Positions 27,184 to 36,108 are shown, numbered from the stretch's first letter. The stretch is DNA of 64,000 nt from Paracoccaceae bacterium (GCA_027489375.1 JAIXZW010000001.1:124001-188000), one strand, 5' to 3'. Program-made: numbers and translations. Notes: generated from the letters alone by a model not told the origin.

Positions 27184-27887
27184 GGGGTTTCGGGCAGGGT
27201 CAGGGTCGCGGCGATCGGCAGGTGGTCCGAGGCGCGGCGGGCAAGGGGCGTATCATGCGCCCTGAGGTTGGTCAGCGTCGCCCCCGTGGCAAGCATGCGG
27301 TCGAGCGGGAGCACCGGAAGGCGGGCGGGAAAGCTGCGCACGGGGGCGGGGCTTTGGAAGGCGTGGAACAGCGCCGCGATCGAGGCCGAGGGGCCAAGCC
27401 GCCATTCGTTCATGTCGCCCATCAGCAGGGTCGGGCGCGGGACCATGCGGTGCAGGCGGTCCAGAAGCGCGTGGGTCTGGGCGCGGCGCGAGGTGGCCAG
27501 AAGGCCCATGTGGATGCCGACGACCCGCAACCGCAGGCCTCGGACCGTCACGTCTGCCACCAGCGCACCGCGGGGTTCTAGCCCCGGAAGCGGGAGGGGA
27601 TGGATATCCTCGACCACGCCGTCGCGCAGGAAGATCAGGTTTCCGTGCCAGCCGTGCGAGGGGCCGGGGGTGTCGGGCAGGACCGGGTGCAGGCCGCATT
27701 GGTTCCGGACGTGTTCGAGGTCAAGCAGGCCGGCGCGGTCTCCGAAGCGGCGGTCCGCTTCTTGCAGGGCGATGATGTCGGGGGCGAGTTCCTGCATCAC
27801 CTCGGCCGTGCGGAAAAGGTCGCGGCGGCGGTCTGCGCCCACGCCTTTGTGGATGTTCCATGAGGCGACGCGGAAGGTTCGGGGCAT
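27177..27887 (-). CDS. Endonuclease/exonuclease/phosphatase (EEP)-family protein
   Basis: 236 residues. EEP landmarks: ASWNIHKG (Asn), IIALQEAD (metal Glu), GIHMGLL, LLMGDMNEW (D-x-N) and RASDHLPIAATL (SDH-L catalytic His). The family includes DNases and phosphodiesterases acting on lipids such as sphingomyelinase. It is encoded just upstream of a PLD-type enzyme with a 7-bp overlap; this pairing is common in proteobacteria and suggests a phospholipid function, though nuclease activity is not excluded. Confidence 0.85.
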   Translation of the reverse strand: MPRTFRVASWNIHKGVGADRRRDLFRTAEVMQELAPDIIALQEADRRFGDRAGLLDLEHVRNQCGLHPVLPDTPGPSHGWHGNLIFLRDGVVEDIHPLPLPGLEPRGALVADVTVRGLRLRVVGIHMGLLATSRRAQTHALLDRLHRMVPRPTLLMGDMNEWRLGPSASIAALFHAFQSPAPVRSFPARLPVLPLDRMLATGATLTNLRAHDTPLARRASDHLPIAATLTLPETPC

Positions 27888-27926
27888 CGGGCTTGTGCTG
27901 TCCGGTTCTGGGCCTTTGGCGGCATC

Positions 27927-28604
27927 CTAACCTGCGTCGGGGAAGGATGGCAAAGGCGGGGTTCCGGCTGCGACACCCTGTTCCGTAAGGATAAGGTCGA
28001 GCGGCCGGTCATGCGCCTGCGGATGGATGGTGGAAAGCCGCGCCGAATGCAGGCCCAGACCGATGGCGAAGGCCTGCGGATTGGCGGCCAGCGTGCGGTC
28101 GAAATATCCCGTACCGAAGCCGAGCCGGTTGCAGGCGTCATCCCAACCGAGAAGTGGCGCGAGGAGGAGGTTCGGCACCACCTCGCCCGCCGAGGCGGGG
28201 GGGACGGGGAGGTTCCAGAGCCCCCTTTCCATCACGGCACCCGGGGACCAGCGGCGGAAGCGCATCGCCTCGGGCGGTTTGACGCAGACGGAGAGGGCGA
28301 TGACCGCCCCCTTTTCGCGTAGGGTGGACAGGAAGGGCATGAGATCGGCTTCGCCCGTGATCGGCCACGAGGCGCCGATGACGAGGCGCGATGCATTGAG
28401 CGGTGCCAAGACTGCGGCAAGGTGTGTGGTGATGCGTCCGGTGATGCCGGCGCGCATCGCGGGGGAAAGTTCGGCCCGTTCCGCCCGAAGGCGTTGGCGT
28501 TCGTCATGCCGCCATGCGGCGATGCCGGTCGCCGAGGCGGGATCGCCGGTGAAGGGGCGTTCACCGATATGGCCGGCCTGGCAGGGGTCCGAGGCGATGG
28601 GCAT
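27927..28604 (-). CDS. 5-formyltetrahydrofolate cyclo-ligase
   Basis: 225 residues. The signature LGFGTGYFDRTLA (nucleotide and folate loop) and LLLAPLLGWDDACNRLG are clear; the N-terminal basic helix RQRLRAERAELSPAMRAG is also typical. The enzyme uses ATP to convert 5-formyl-THF into 5,10-methenyl-THF, returning a storage or inhibitory folate to the C1 pool. I start at ATG 28604; the longer frame would overlap the DUF2243 gene. It lies 39 bp before the EEP gene on the same strand. C1-folate metabolism also fits the nearby betaine demethylation genes, but that link is inference. Confidence 0.88.
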   Translation of the reverse strand: MPIASDPCQAGHIGERPFTGDPASATGIAAWRHDERQRLRAERAELSPAMRAGITGRITTHLAAVLAPLNASRLVIGASWPITGEADLMPFLSTLREKGAVIALSVCVKPPEAMRFRRWSPGAVMERGLWNLPVPPASAGEVVPNLLLAPLLGWDDACNRLGFGTGYFDRTLAANPQAFAIGLGLHSARLSTIHPQAHDRPLDLILTEQGVAAGTPPLPSFPDAG

Positions 28605-28671
28605 GGCACTGTCCGCTTTGGGGCGTCCGCTTCGGGTCGGGAAACGCGGGCGCGGGCGGGTCGGTTCCGGC

Positions 28672-29178
28672 CTAGGCGGGTGGTGCGCCATCGACCGTTG
28701 CGCGCATCGTCCTGCCGATCACGAGGGGAAGGATGCCGAAGGTGGCGAGCCAGGCGACATCCCACAGCAGGGGGTTTTCCGCCTTGGGCCAGATGTGGTG
28801 CAGCCCGAGCAGCCAATGCGCCACCAGCGCATCGGCAAGGTTCCAGAGGCCGAAGCCCATGAGCAGGATGCCCGCGATGCAGCGCCGGTGCAGGCGGGCG
28901 AGTTTCGCGCGGTCGATGATGCCGCCGGTGATCCCGACCAGCAGCGCGAGATACATCGCGGCATCGAAGCCCGCGTCGGCCAGAGCCTGGGCGGAAAGTG
29001 TCAGGTCGGGGCGGGCGCCGGAGAGCAGATGATGCCAGCGGAGCAGGCGATGCAGAAGGATGCCGTCGAACAGCCCCGCAAGTCCGAAGCCTGCCAGCCC
29101 GGCCCAGAGGTCGATCCTCCAGGCGGGGATCGTATCGGCGGCATGGGGCGGCGGAGGGCTTGTCGGATCCTGTTGCAT
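28672..29178 (-). CDS. DUF2243 membrane protein
   Basis: 168 residues with about four membrane helices. The family signature GLFDGILLHRLLRWHHL lies near residue 38, and LALLVGITGGIIDR and LMGFGLWNLADALVAHWLLGLHHI follow, giving several conserved His residues inside helices. Function unknown in the family; the buried His suggest metal or haem binding. It is preceded by the LysR gene on the same strand (54-bp gap). Confidence 0.87.
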   Translation of the reverse strand: MQQDPTSPPPPHAADTIPAWRIDLWAGLAGFGLAGLFDGILLHRLLRWHHLLSGARPDLTLSAQALADAGFDAAMYLALLVGITGGIIDRAKLARLHRRCIAGILLMGFGLWNLADALVAHWLLGLHHIWPKAENPLLWDVAWLATFGILPLVIGRTMRATVDGAPPA

Positions 29179-29232
29179 CCGGCTCCAACGCCGATGCGAA
29201 ACGGTCTGTTCCCTTGGTCCGGTGCCGCTGGA

Positions 29233-30180
29233 TCAGGGCACGTGCCGCAGGGGAGCGGCGGGCGCAAGGTCGAGGTTGGCGATGAGCCAGTCGAGGAACA
29301 GGCGTGCGGCGGGGGCGGGGTCGCGCCCTGCGGGGATGACGATGTGGTAGCGCTCCTCGGGCGTCACGCTGGCCGATCCGATGCGCACCAGACGTCCGCT
29401 GCGCAACAGGTCTGACAGGAGGAGCGACCAGCCCATCGTCACACCTTCGCCGTTCAGCGCGGCCTGCACGGTGTCGGAATAGTGGTTGAAGCGCAGGCGG
29501 CTTTCGTCGGCGGCCCGTTCGAAGGCCGGGCCGAGGCGCTGGCTGCGCGCCCATGTGCGCCACGGCATCCATGCGGGGTTCACGAGGTCCGATGCGATCA
29601 GCGGCAGGTCGCGGACATCGGCGGTTTCGGGGCTGTGCCCCATCCGTTCGAGCAGGGCGGGGCTGCAGACGGGAAAGGCGTGTTCTTCCTTGCTGGCAAG
29701 GCTGACCGCATCCTCGAACGGAGGCTTGCCGTAGCGCATCGCAAGGTCAAGACGCGCCTGCCGCAGATCGGGGGTTGCATCGTCGGCCACGAGGCGGAGC
29801 TTGATATTCGGGTGTCTTGCCCGAAAATCGGGCAGTCTTGGCATAAGCCAGAACTGGTTGAAGGCAAGGGTGATTCCGATGGCGACCGTGTCCGGCACCA
29901 CGGGTTGGCGGATCGTGTCGATCACTTCGGACATGGCGTTGAACGAGGCACCGACCACTGCCGACAGCGCCTTGCCCGCCGGAGTCAGGAGGACACGGCG
30001 ATGGGCGCGGATGAAAAGCGGGGTGTTCAACTCCCGCTCCAATGCTTTGATTTGCAAGCTTACCGCCGCCTGCGTGACGCCAAGTTCGGCGGCGGCAAGG
30101 GTAAAGCTGCCAAGACGGGCAGCGCTTTCGAAAGTCGTCAGCAGGTTCAGCGACGACAGGTTGCGGCGCAGAAGCGTCAT
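29233..30180 (-). CDS. LysR-family regulator (GcvA-like), divergent from gbcA
   Basis: 315 residues. Helix-turn-helix at residues about 12-50 (FESAARLGSFTLAAAELG, then VSLQIKALER), with PLFIRAHRRVLLTPAG typical of the GcvA group. The effector domain ends without truncation. It is divergent from gbcA with 147 bp between starts, so control of the betaine demethylase genes is likely. Known betaine regulators in Pseudomonas (GbdR) belong to the AraC family, so a LysR here would be a different solution. The DUF2243 gene downstream may be co-transcribed. Confidence 0.87.
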   Translation of the reverse strand: MTLLRRNLSSLNLLTTFESAARLGSFTLAAAELGVTQAAVSLQIKALERELNTPLFIRAHRRVLLTPAGKALSAVVGASFNAMSEVIDTIRQPVVPDTVAIGITLAFNQFWLMPRLPDFRARHPNIKLRLVADDATPDLRQARLDLAMRYGKPPFEDAVSLASKEEHAFPVCSPALLERMGHSPETADVRDLPLIASDLVNPAWMPWRTWARSQRLGPAFERAADESRLRFNHYSDTVQAALNGEGVTMGWSLLLSDLLRSGRLVRIGSASVTPEERYHIVIPAGRDPAPAARLFLDWLIANLDLAPAAPLRHVP

Positions 30181-30327
30181 GGGGTGGAAGCTCCGTCGGG
30201 TTCGGAGTTTTCACATAAATCAAACTAATCCTTTTGTCGAATTTTTCTGCCGTTGAAGGCCGCGCCCCGCTTCGGCAGTTTCGGTGCAATGCCGTCGTGG
30301 CAATCCAGCTTGATTCCGAGGCCCGAT

Positions 30328-31563
30328 ATGACCCGTTCCAGCGACCTCCTTCCGCTCTTTTCCGCCCAGAGGTCGGGCTTTTCCCTGACGCAGCCGCTTT
30401 ACACCGACCCTGCGGTGTTCGAGGCCGATCTGGCGCATATCTGGCAGAAGGAATGGATCTTCGCCGCCGCGGCCGCCGAGCTGCCCAAGGCGGGAGCCTA
30501 TGTGACGATCCAGCTTGGCAAATATCCGGTCGTGATCGTGAAGGGGGCAGACAATGTGATCCGCGCCTTTCACAACGTCTGCCGCCATCGCGGGCAACGG
30601 TTGTGCTCGAAGCCCTCGGGGCAGACGGCAAAGCTGGTCTGCCCCTATCACCAGTGGACCTATGAGACGGATGGCCGCCTGCTCTGGGCACGCGACATGG
30701 ATGCGAGGTTCGACGCCGGAAAGCACGGGCTGAAGCCGGTGCATTGCGAGGTGGCGGGGGGGATGGTGTTTGTCTGTCTGGCCGAGGTGGCGCCCGATTT
30801 CGCGGCGGTAAAGGCGGCTGCGGACCGCTACACCGCGCCGCACCGGATGGCTGACCTGAAGGTCGCGCACCAGTCGAAGATCATCGAGAACGGCAACTGG
30901 AAGCTCGTGCTCGAAAACAACCGCGAATGCTACCACTGCGCGGGGGCGCATCCGTCGTTGTGCCGGACCTTCGACGACAACCCCGATCTGGTCGGCGCCG
31001 ATGACAGCCTGTCCTCGCCCGCCGGTGCCGCCCATGTGAACCGCTGCGAAGAGGCGGGGTTGCCGTCGCGCTATGTGATCGCGGACACCGAGCAATGGCG
31101 TCTGGTGCGCATCCCCTTTGTCGGCGAGGCGGTCAGCTACACGATGGACGGCAAGGCCGCCGCACCGCTGATCCCGGGAATGCCCTTTGCCAATGCCGGA
31201 TCGCTGCTGTTCTTCCACTACCCGAACACGTGGAACCACTTCCTGTCGGACCATGTGCTGAATTTCCGCGTCTTGCCGATCAGCCCCACGGAAACCGAAG
31301 TCACCACCACATGGCTGGTGCACAAGGACGCGGTAGAGGGGCGGGACTATGACCTGACCCGCCTGACCGAGGTGTGGGAAGCGACCAATGACGAGGACCG
31401 CCGCGTGGTGGAGGAAAACCAGTTCGGCATCAATTCCCCCGCTTATGAACCCGGCCCCTATTCGGTGCGGCAGGAAAGCGGTGTGATCCAGTTCGTCGAC
31501 TGGTATGTGCGCACGATGATCACCGCCCTTGCCCCCAAGGGGCAGGCGCTGGCGGCGGAGTGA
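30328..31563 (+). CDS. gbcA: Glycine betaine demethylase oxygenase subunit (Rieske)
   Basis: 411 residues. Rieske [2Fe-2S] ligands C85-x-H87 (NVCRHRGQ) and C105-x2-H108 (VCPYHQW). The mononuclear iron region is NRECYHCAGAHPSL, typical of GbcA/stachydrine-type ring-hydroxylase relatives that demethylate quaternary amines. With GbcB it would oxidise betaine to dimethylglycine and formaldehyde using O2. ATG 30328 (MTRSSDLLPLF) is used; the 30253 start adds 25 residues overlapping the promoter region. Three bases separate it from gbcB. Choline- or proline-betaine as substrate cannot be excluded. Confidence 0.85.
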   Translation: MTRSSDLLPLFSAQRSGFSLTQPLYTDPAVFEADLAHIWQKEWIFAAAAAELPKAGAYVTIQLGKYPVVIVKGADNVIRAFHNVCRHRGQRLCSKPSGQTAKLVCPYHQWTYETDGRLLWARDMDARFDAGKHGLKPVHCEVAGGMVFVCLAEVAPDFAAVKAAADRYTAPHRMADLKVAHQSKIIENGNWKLVLENNRECYHCAGAHPSLCRTFDDNPDLVGADDSLSSPAGAAHVNRCEEAGLPSRYVIADTEQWRLVRIPFVGEAVSYTMDGKAAAPLIPGMPFANAGSLLFFHYPNTWNHFLSDHVLNFRVLPISPTETEVTTTWLVHKDAVEGRDYDLTRLTEVWEATNDEDRRVVEENQFGINSPAYEPGPYSVRQESGVIQFVDWYVRTMITALAPKGQALAAE

Positions 31564-31566
31564 CAG

Positions 31567-32628
31567 ATGGGAAAGCCGCGCCAGAACTGGACCGCCGAGC
31601 CGTGGAACGACAGCGAGGAGCTGGAGGTCGCCATGGTCATTCCCGAGACCACGGATACGGCGACCATCGCCTTCCGGTCGCCATCGGGGGCGTGGTTCGA
31701 TTTCCAGCCCGGCCAGTTCCTGACGCTTGACCTGCCGGTCCCGGGCGGGCCGCTGTCGCGGACCTATACGATCTCGTCCTCGCCTTCGCGCCCGTTGTCG
31801 ATCTCGATCACGGTCAAGGCGCAGGCGGGGTCGCTTGGCACGCGCTGGATGCTGGACCATCTGAAACCGGGGATGCGCCTGAAAGCCTATGGTCCGGCGG
31901 GGCAGTTCACCTTTTTGCGGCATCCGGCGAAGAAGTATCTTTTCATCTCGGCAGGGTCGGGGATCACGCCGATGATGTCGATGACCATGTGGGCATGGGA
32001 TTCGGGCGAGATGCCGGACATCAGCTTTGTCCACGCCGCACGCAAACCCGCCGACATCATCTTCCGCCGCCGTCTCGAGCAATTCGCCAGCCGCGTGCCC
32101 GGGTTGCAGCTGCGTTTTACGGTGGAGGAGGTCGAACCGTTCGAGGTCTGGTCGGGCTTTCGCGGGCGTCTGAGCCAGATCATGCTCGGCCTGATGGCCC
32201 CCGACTATCTGGACCGCGAGGTGTTCTGCTGCGGGCCGGAGCCGTTCATGCGGTCTGTGCGCGAGATGCTCGCCTCGCTCGGCTATGACATGGCGCGGTA
32301 TCACGAGGAAAGCTTTGCAGCGCCCGCGCTCGAGGAAGTGCCGGTCGAGACGGCTGCCCCGTCCGGCGCGGCGGAGATCACCTTTTCCGGATCGGGCAAG
32401 ACCGTGGCTTGCGACGGGACCGAAACGGTTCTGGCCGTGGCGAAACGCTCGGGGCTGAACATCCCGTCCAGTTGCAACTTCGGCCTGTGCGGGACGTGCA
32501 AGGTGCGCAAGACCGCGGGCGAGGTCGTGATGGTGCACAACGGCGGGATATCGGACGAGGAGATCGCCGAAGGGATGATCCTTGCCTGCTGCTCGCGCCC
32601 GCAAGGGGCGGTCGAGATCGCGCTGTGA
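31567..32628 (+). CDS. gbcB: Glycine betaine demethylase reductase subunit (FAD, NAD, 2Fe-2S)
   Basis: 353 residues in three modules. FAD-binding beta barrel with SRTYTISSSP, NAD-binding domain with FISAGSGITPMMSM and FCCGPEPFM, and a C-terminal plant-type ferredoxin (about 265-353) with CNFGLCGTCK and a later CC pair. This order matches the reductases that feed electrons to GbcA-type oxygenases. Directly coupled to gbcA by a 3-bp gap. Confidence 0.88.
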   Translation: MGKPRQNWTAEPWNDSEELEVAMVIPETTDTATIAFRSPSGAWFDFQPGQFLTLDLPVPGGPLSRTYTISSSPSRPLSISITVKAQAGSLGTRWMLDHLKPGMRLKAYGPAGQFTFLRHPAKKYLFISAGSGITPMMSMTMWAWDSGEMPDISFVHAARKPADIIFRRRLEQFASRVPGLQLRFTVEEVEPFEVWSGFRGRLSQIMLGLMAPDYLDREVFCCGPEPFMRSVREMLASLGYDMARYHEESFAAPALEEVPVETAAPSGAAEITFSGSGKTVACDGTETVLAVAKRSGLNIPSSCNFGLCGTCKVRKTAGEVVMVHNGGISDEEIAEGMILACCSRPQGAVEIAL

Positions 32629-32684
32629 TGCGCGGGTGCCGGACGGCGCTGCGGGCCGAAAGCGACATGGGGTGGCGCGGGATT

Positions 32685-32704
32685 ACTGGACAATAGTGTC
32701 CAGT
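32685..32704. promoter_or_regulatory. 20-bp perfect palindromic operator before the methyltransferase-tetR operon
   Basis: ACTGGACAATAGTGTCCAGT: 8-bp arms ACTGGACA/TGTCCAGT with spacer ATAG. It sits 106 bp before the methyltransferase ATG (32810) and 57 bp after gbcB. The size and symmetry suit a TetR-family dimer, and the TetR gene at 34334 is the second gene of the operon, so autoregulation is the simplest reading. Confidence 0.6.
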
Positions 32705-32809
32705 GCGGCTGACGGTGGGTTCGGGATCGGGGGGCTTGGGATCGGGGGGCGCGTGCAGGTCGCCTCCCGCCCCGGGATCGACCGTTCCGGCAGACCGAAG
32801 GAGCCGCAC

Positions 32810-34330
32810 ATGACCGAACCGCCCCGTCGTCGCCGCGACCGCAGCCCCGCGCCCCTGCGCGCCGGATACAAGCAGTTGCGCCATCCTTTCGCGCCGCAGG
32901 GAGGCTTTTCGGCGGACGAGATCGCGCATATCCACGACACCGCGTTGCGGGTTCTGGAAAACCTCGGGCTTCGCATCCTGTTGCCCGAGGCGCGGGACAT
33001 CCTGCGTGCAGGCGGGGCATCGGTGGACGAGGAGAGCCAGATGGTCCGCATCGGGCGGGACATGGTCGCGGCTGCGCTTGCCTCGGCGCCGCGTTCCATC
33101 CGGCTGCGGGCCGCCGATCCGGCGCATGAACAGGATTTCGAGGCCGGAAAGATGCTGTTCATGGCGGGTTCCGGCTGCCCGAACGTCACCGACCGCATCC
33201 GTGGCCGCCGCGCCGGATCGCGCGAGAGCTTTGTCGAAACCCTGCGGTTGCAGCAAAGTTTCGACGTGATCCACATGCACGGACCAAGCGCCGAGCCGCA
33301 GGATGTGCCGATCCATCTGCGCCATTATACGCTGATGGAGGAGCAGATGGCGAATTGCACCAAGCCGCTTTTCGTCTATGCGCGGGGGCGCGGGCAGGTG
33401 GCCGAGTCCTTCGAGATGATCCGCCTTGCCTACGGGCTGGACGAGCAGGCGTTTTCGCAGGGAGTCTGGGCGACGACGGTGATCAACTCGAACTCGCCGC
33501 GGCAACTGGATGTGCCGATGGCGCGCGGGATCATCGACTTTGCCCGCGCGGGGCAGTTGACGCTGATCACCCCTTTCTGTCTGGCGGGCGCGATGGCGCC
33601 GATCACGGTTGCGGGCGCGCTGGTGCTTCAGCATGCCGAAGCGCTGGCGGGGATCACGCTGGCGCAGATGGCGCGCAGCGGGGCGCCCGTGGCCTATGGC
33701 GGGTTTTCGTCGAATGTGGACATGAAATCCGGATCGCCCGCCTTTGGCACGCCGGAACATATCCGCGCCAACCTCGGCTCGGGTCAATTGGCGCGGTTCA
33801 TCGGGCTGCCATGGCGGTCGGCGACGGGGGCCGCTTCGAACATGGCAGATGCACAGGGGGCGACCGAGACGGTCAACGCTCTCTGGGCGGCGGTGCTGGC
33901 GCAGGCGACCGTGACCGTGCATGCGGCGGGGTGGCTCGAAGGGGGGCTGTCCTTCGGGTACGAGAAGTTCATCCTTGATGTCGAAGCATTGCAGACCCTT
34001 GCCGAGCTGTGCCGCCCCGCTGCCGCGGACGGGGCGGCGCTGGCCTATGATGCCATCGCCGAGGTCGCCCCGGGCGGGCATTTCTTTGTCGCCGCCCATA
34101 CGATGGAGCGGTACCAGACGGCCTTTTACGCGCCGCTGGTGGCCGACCTGTCCAACCACGGCCTGTGGCTGGAGCAGGGCGGGCAGAGCGCCGAGCAGCG
34201 GGCCACGGCCCTCTGGCAGGCCGTGTTGCGGGATTTCGTGCCGCCCGCAGCCTGTGGCGAAATCCGCGACCGGATTGCCGGTTTTGTCGCCGACCGGCAC
34301 AGGGCCGGTGGCACGCCGCCCGAGGATTGA
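32810..34330 (+). CDS. MttB-family (COG5598) quaternary/tertiary amine methyltransferase, non-pyrrolysine
   Basis: 506 residues. The TIM-barrel MttB fold is suggested by MAGSGCPNVTD, KPLFVYARG, INSNSPRQLD, ITPFCLAGAMAPIT and YGGFSSNVDMKSGSPAFG. The reading frame is uninterrupted, with no internal TAG, so it lacks the pyrrolysine of true trimethylamine MttB. Non-Pyl members such as MtgB transfer methyl groups from betaines to a corrinoid protein. Its place after gbcAB and before a TetR gene supports a betaine-type substrate. No corrinoid protein or second methyltransferase is seen in the window. Confidence 0.82.
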   Translation: MTEPPRRRRDRSPAPLRAGYKQLRHPFAPQGGFSADEIAHIHDTALRVLENLGLRILLPEARDILRAGGASVDEESQMVRIGRDMVAAALASAPRSIRLRAADPAHEQDFEAGKMLFMAGSGCPNVTDRIRGRRAGSRESFVETLRLQQSFDVIHMHGPSAEPQDVPIHLRHYTLMEEQMANCTKPLFVYARGRGQVAESFEMIRLAYGLDEQAFSQGVWATTVINSNSPRQLDVPMARGIIDFARAGQLTLITPFCLAGAMAPITVAGALVLQHAEALAGITLAQMARSGAPVAYGGFSSNVDMKSGSPAFGTPEHIRANLGSGQLARFIGLPWRSATGAASNMADAQGATETVNALWAAVLAQATVTVHAAGWLEGGLSFGYEKFILDVEALQTLAELCRPAAADGAALAYDAIAEVAPGGHFFVAAHTMERYQTAFYAPLVADLSNHGLWLEQGGQSAEQRATALWQAVLRDFVPPAACGEIRDRIAGFVADRHRAGGTPPED

Positions 34331-34333
34331 GCG

Positions 34334-34948
34334 GTGGACAGCCCGATCAGCACCACCCGCGAGGACTGGATCGCCGTTGCCGGAGAGATCATGGCCGAGG
34401 AGGGCGTGGGCGAGGTGAAGGTTCTCGGCCTTGCCCGCAGGCTCGGGTGTTCGCGGTCCAACTTCTACTGGTTCTTCAAGGACCGCGATGCGCTTCTGGC
34501 CGATCTGCTCGGGACGTGGCGCGGCAATACCGACGCCATCGTCGGACGGGCCGGACGCACGGCCGGTCGCATATCGGAGGGCGTGCTGAACATCTTCGAC
34601 TGCTGGGCCGATCCGCGGCTGTTCGACAGGCGGCTCGATGTCGCCGTGCGGGACTGGGCGCGACGCTCCGCCCCGGTCCGCGACGAGGTCCGCCGTGCGG
34701 ATGCCGCACGAATCGAAGCCATCGCGGGGCTTTTCGCCCGCTTCGGAGCGGGTCCAACCGAGGCGCTGGTGCGGGCGCGGACGCTTTATTTCATGCAGAT
34801 CGGCTATTACGCGCTGGATCTGGACGAAAGCGATGCCGAGCGGCTTGTCCTGTTGCGCGATTACGTCCTGGCCTTTTGCGGCGAGGCACCGACCGAGGCC
34901 GACATTGCCGGATTCGCGGCAAGGAACGGGCTGCGGCAGGCGCGATAA
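34334..34948 (+). CDS. TetR-family regulator
   Basis: 204 residues from GTG 34334, three bases after the methyltransferase stop. N-terminal helix-turn-helix: VLGLARRLGCSRSNFYWFFKDRDAL, described here by its parts ARRLGCSRS and YWFFKDRDALL (residues about 36-60). The C-terminal ligand domain is all-helical. It most likely binds the 20-bp palindrome at 32685-32704 and represses its own operon until an amine-type inducer is present (inference). Confidence 0.87.
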   Translation: MDSPISTTREDWIAVAGEIMAEEGVGEVKVLGLARRLGCSRSNFYWFFKDRDALLADLLGTWRGNTDAIVGRAGRTAGRISEGVLNIFDCWADPRLFDRRLDVAVRDWARRSAPVRDEVRRADAARIEAIAGLFARFGAGPTEALVRARTLYFMQIGYYALDLDESDAERLVLLRDYVLAFCGEAPTEADIAGFAARNGLRQAR

Positions 34949-35196
34949 GGGACCCGCGTGACGGTTCCGCAATCGGGCGGGCAGGGCGATGACGGTGCCG
35001 CGCAGGGGCAGGATGGCGTGACATCCCGTCCCCGCAATCGTGAAAGGGGGCTGCACCGGACAGCATTTCCGCAGGGCGGTCCCGTTGCCCGGGGATCGGC
35101 GCGATCTTCGGAATACATCCAAATCGCGCATCTTCCCGACCGCGCCGCAAACCGTATCTTTCGCGCAAGTCGCCCGAAGAATGGATGGCGAATTGC

Positions 35197-35241
35197 GCCG
35201 GAATTGAAGTGTCTTCTCTTTCGTTCCCGTGCAATTCCGGC
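35197..35241 (+). promoter_or_regulatory. 10-bp inverted repeat in the leader of the secreted beta-protein gene
   Basis: GCCGGAATTG (35197-35206) and CAATTCCGGC (35232-35241) are perfect inverse copies separated by 25 bp, ending 30 bp before the ATG at 35272. They could form an mRNA leader hairpin or a two-half-site operator. The rest of the 323-bp gap (34949-35271) shows no gene. Confidence 0.45.
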
Positions 35242-35271
35242 TTCCTTTACCATTGATGAGGGCGTGAGCCG

Positions 35272-36096
35272 ATGACGACCAATACAATTCTCAAAACTGC
35301 AATCCTGTCTGCGACTGCCGTGATCGCAGGCGCTGCGACCGCGTTTGCCGACCCCGCCATCGTTGGCGATGTGGCGGTCTATGGTGGCACGGTTTCCGTG
35401 TTCAACGATGCCGACGGTTACGATTTCAGCGGCAAGTCGGTGATCGGCATGAATGCCCGCCTGCGCCACGGCATGTTCCAGTTCGACCTGAACACCGAGG
35501 CTGCGCACGCGGGCTACGGCTACGATTACGCGACCGAGGCCGCTGCTTTGCACGTGATCAGGCCGATGGATTTCGGCACGCTGGGCGCGATGGTTTCGCT
35601 TGGCAAGGATGGTCTGGGCGAAGTCACCGTGGGCGGTGCACCCTATGCGACCTATGCCATCGAAGGCGCGAGCGCTGTCGGGTCGAGCATGATCGACGCA
35701 CAGGTCGGCTACTTTGCGCCGCAGGACGATGTCTATATCGACAGCGGCTATTACATCCATCTCGGCTCGGTCACGCCCGTGACGGACAGCCTTGACCTCA
35801 AGCTGGACGTTTCGGCAGTGCGCATGGCCGAAGCTGGCACATCAGATTACTCCTATCTTGAAGCGGTGTCTTACGGGGCATTTGTCGAATATGCCGCAAG
35901 CGAGACTTTCAGCGTTTACGGCGGTGTGTCCGGCGGCCACGTGGAAGAGGCTTCGGAAGGCGAGAAATGGTCCGCCGCGACGGTGCTGGTGGGCGTGCGG
36001 ATTCCGCTGGGCAAGGCTGCGAGCAACGATCTGGTCTTTGCCGACCACAACCCGCTGACCGGGGTGAACCATCTGCGCATGAACGACTGGGAATAG
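35272..36096 (+). CDS. Secreted or outer-membrane beta-rich protein of unknown function
   Basis: 274 residues. A clear signal peptide (MTTNTILKTAILSATAVIAG, cleavage near AFA-D) is followed by alternating polar/aromatic strands rich in Gly, Tyr, Asp and Ser (for example VAVYGGTVSVFND, FSVYGGVSGGHVEE). This pattern and the acidic character suggest an outer-membrane beta-barrel or periplasmic beta protein. The C-terminus is Trp-Glu rather than the usual Phe, so barrel assembly is not certain. No family recognised. A hairpin follows the stop. Confidence 0.75.
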   Translation: MTTNTILKTAILSATAVIAGAATAFADPAIVGDVAVYGGTVSVFNDADGYDFSGKSVIGMNARLRHGMFQFDLNTEAAHAGYGYDYATEAAALHVIRPMDFGTLGAMVSLGKDGLGEVTVGGAPYATYAIEGASAVGSSMIDAQVGYFAPQDDVYIDSGYYIHLGSVTPVTDSLDLKLDVSAVRMAEAGTSDYSYLEAVSYGAFVEYAASETFSVYGGVSGGHVEEASEGEKWSAATVLVGVRIPLGKAASNDLVFADHNPLTGVNHLRMNDWE

Positions 36097-36108
36097 GCCA
36101 GCCGGACC

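Noticed and set aside
30220..32604. 794-codon minus-strand frame opposite gbcA and gbcB
   Set aside because: Shadow of genes with intact Rieske and ferredoxin motifs; product Arg/His/Pro-rich without a domain.
32810..34330. Pyrrolysine-containing trimethylamine methyltransferase
   Set aside because: The frame has no internal TAG and no pylTSBCD genes are nearby, so it is a non-pyrrolysine family member.
32378..35287. Very long minus-strand open frame (969 codons) across gbcB, the methyltransferase and tetR
   Set aside because: It is opposite well-recognised genes, is rich in Arg, Pro, His and Gly with no domain, and is expected in GC-rich DNA where third-position G/C removes stops from the complement.
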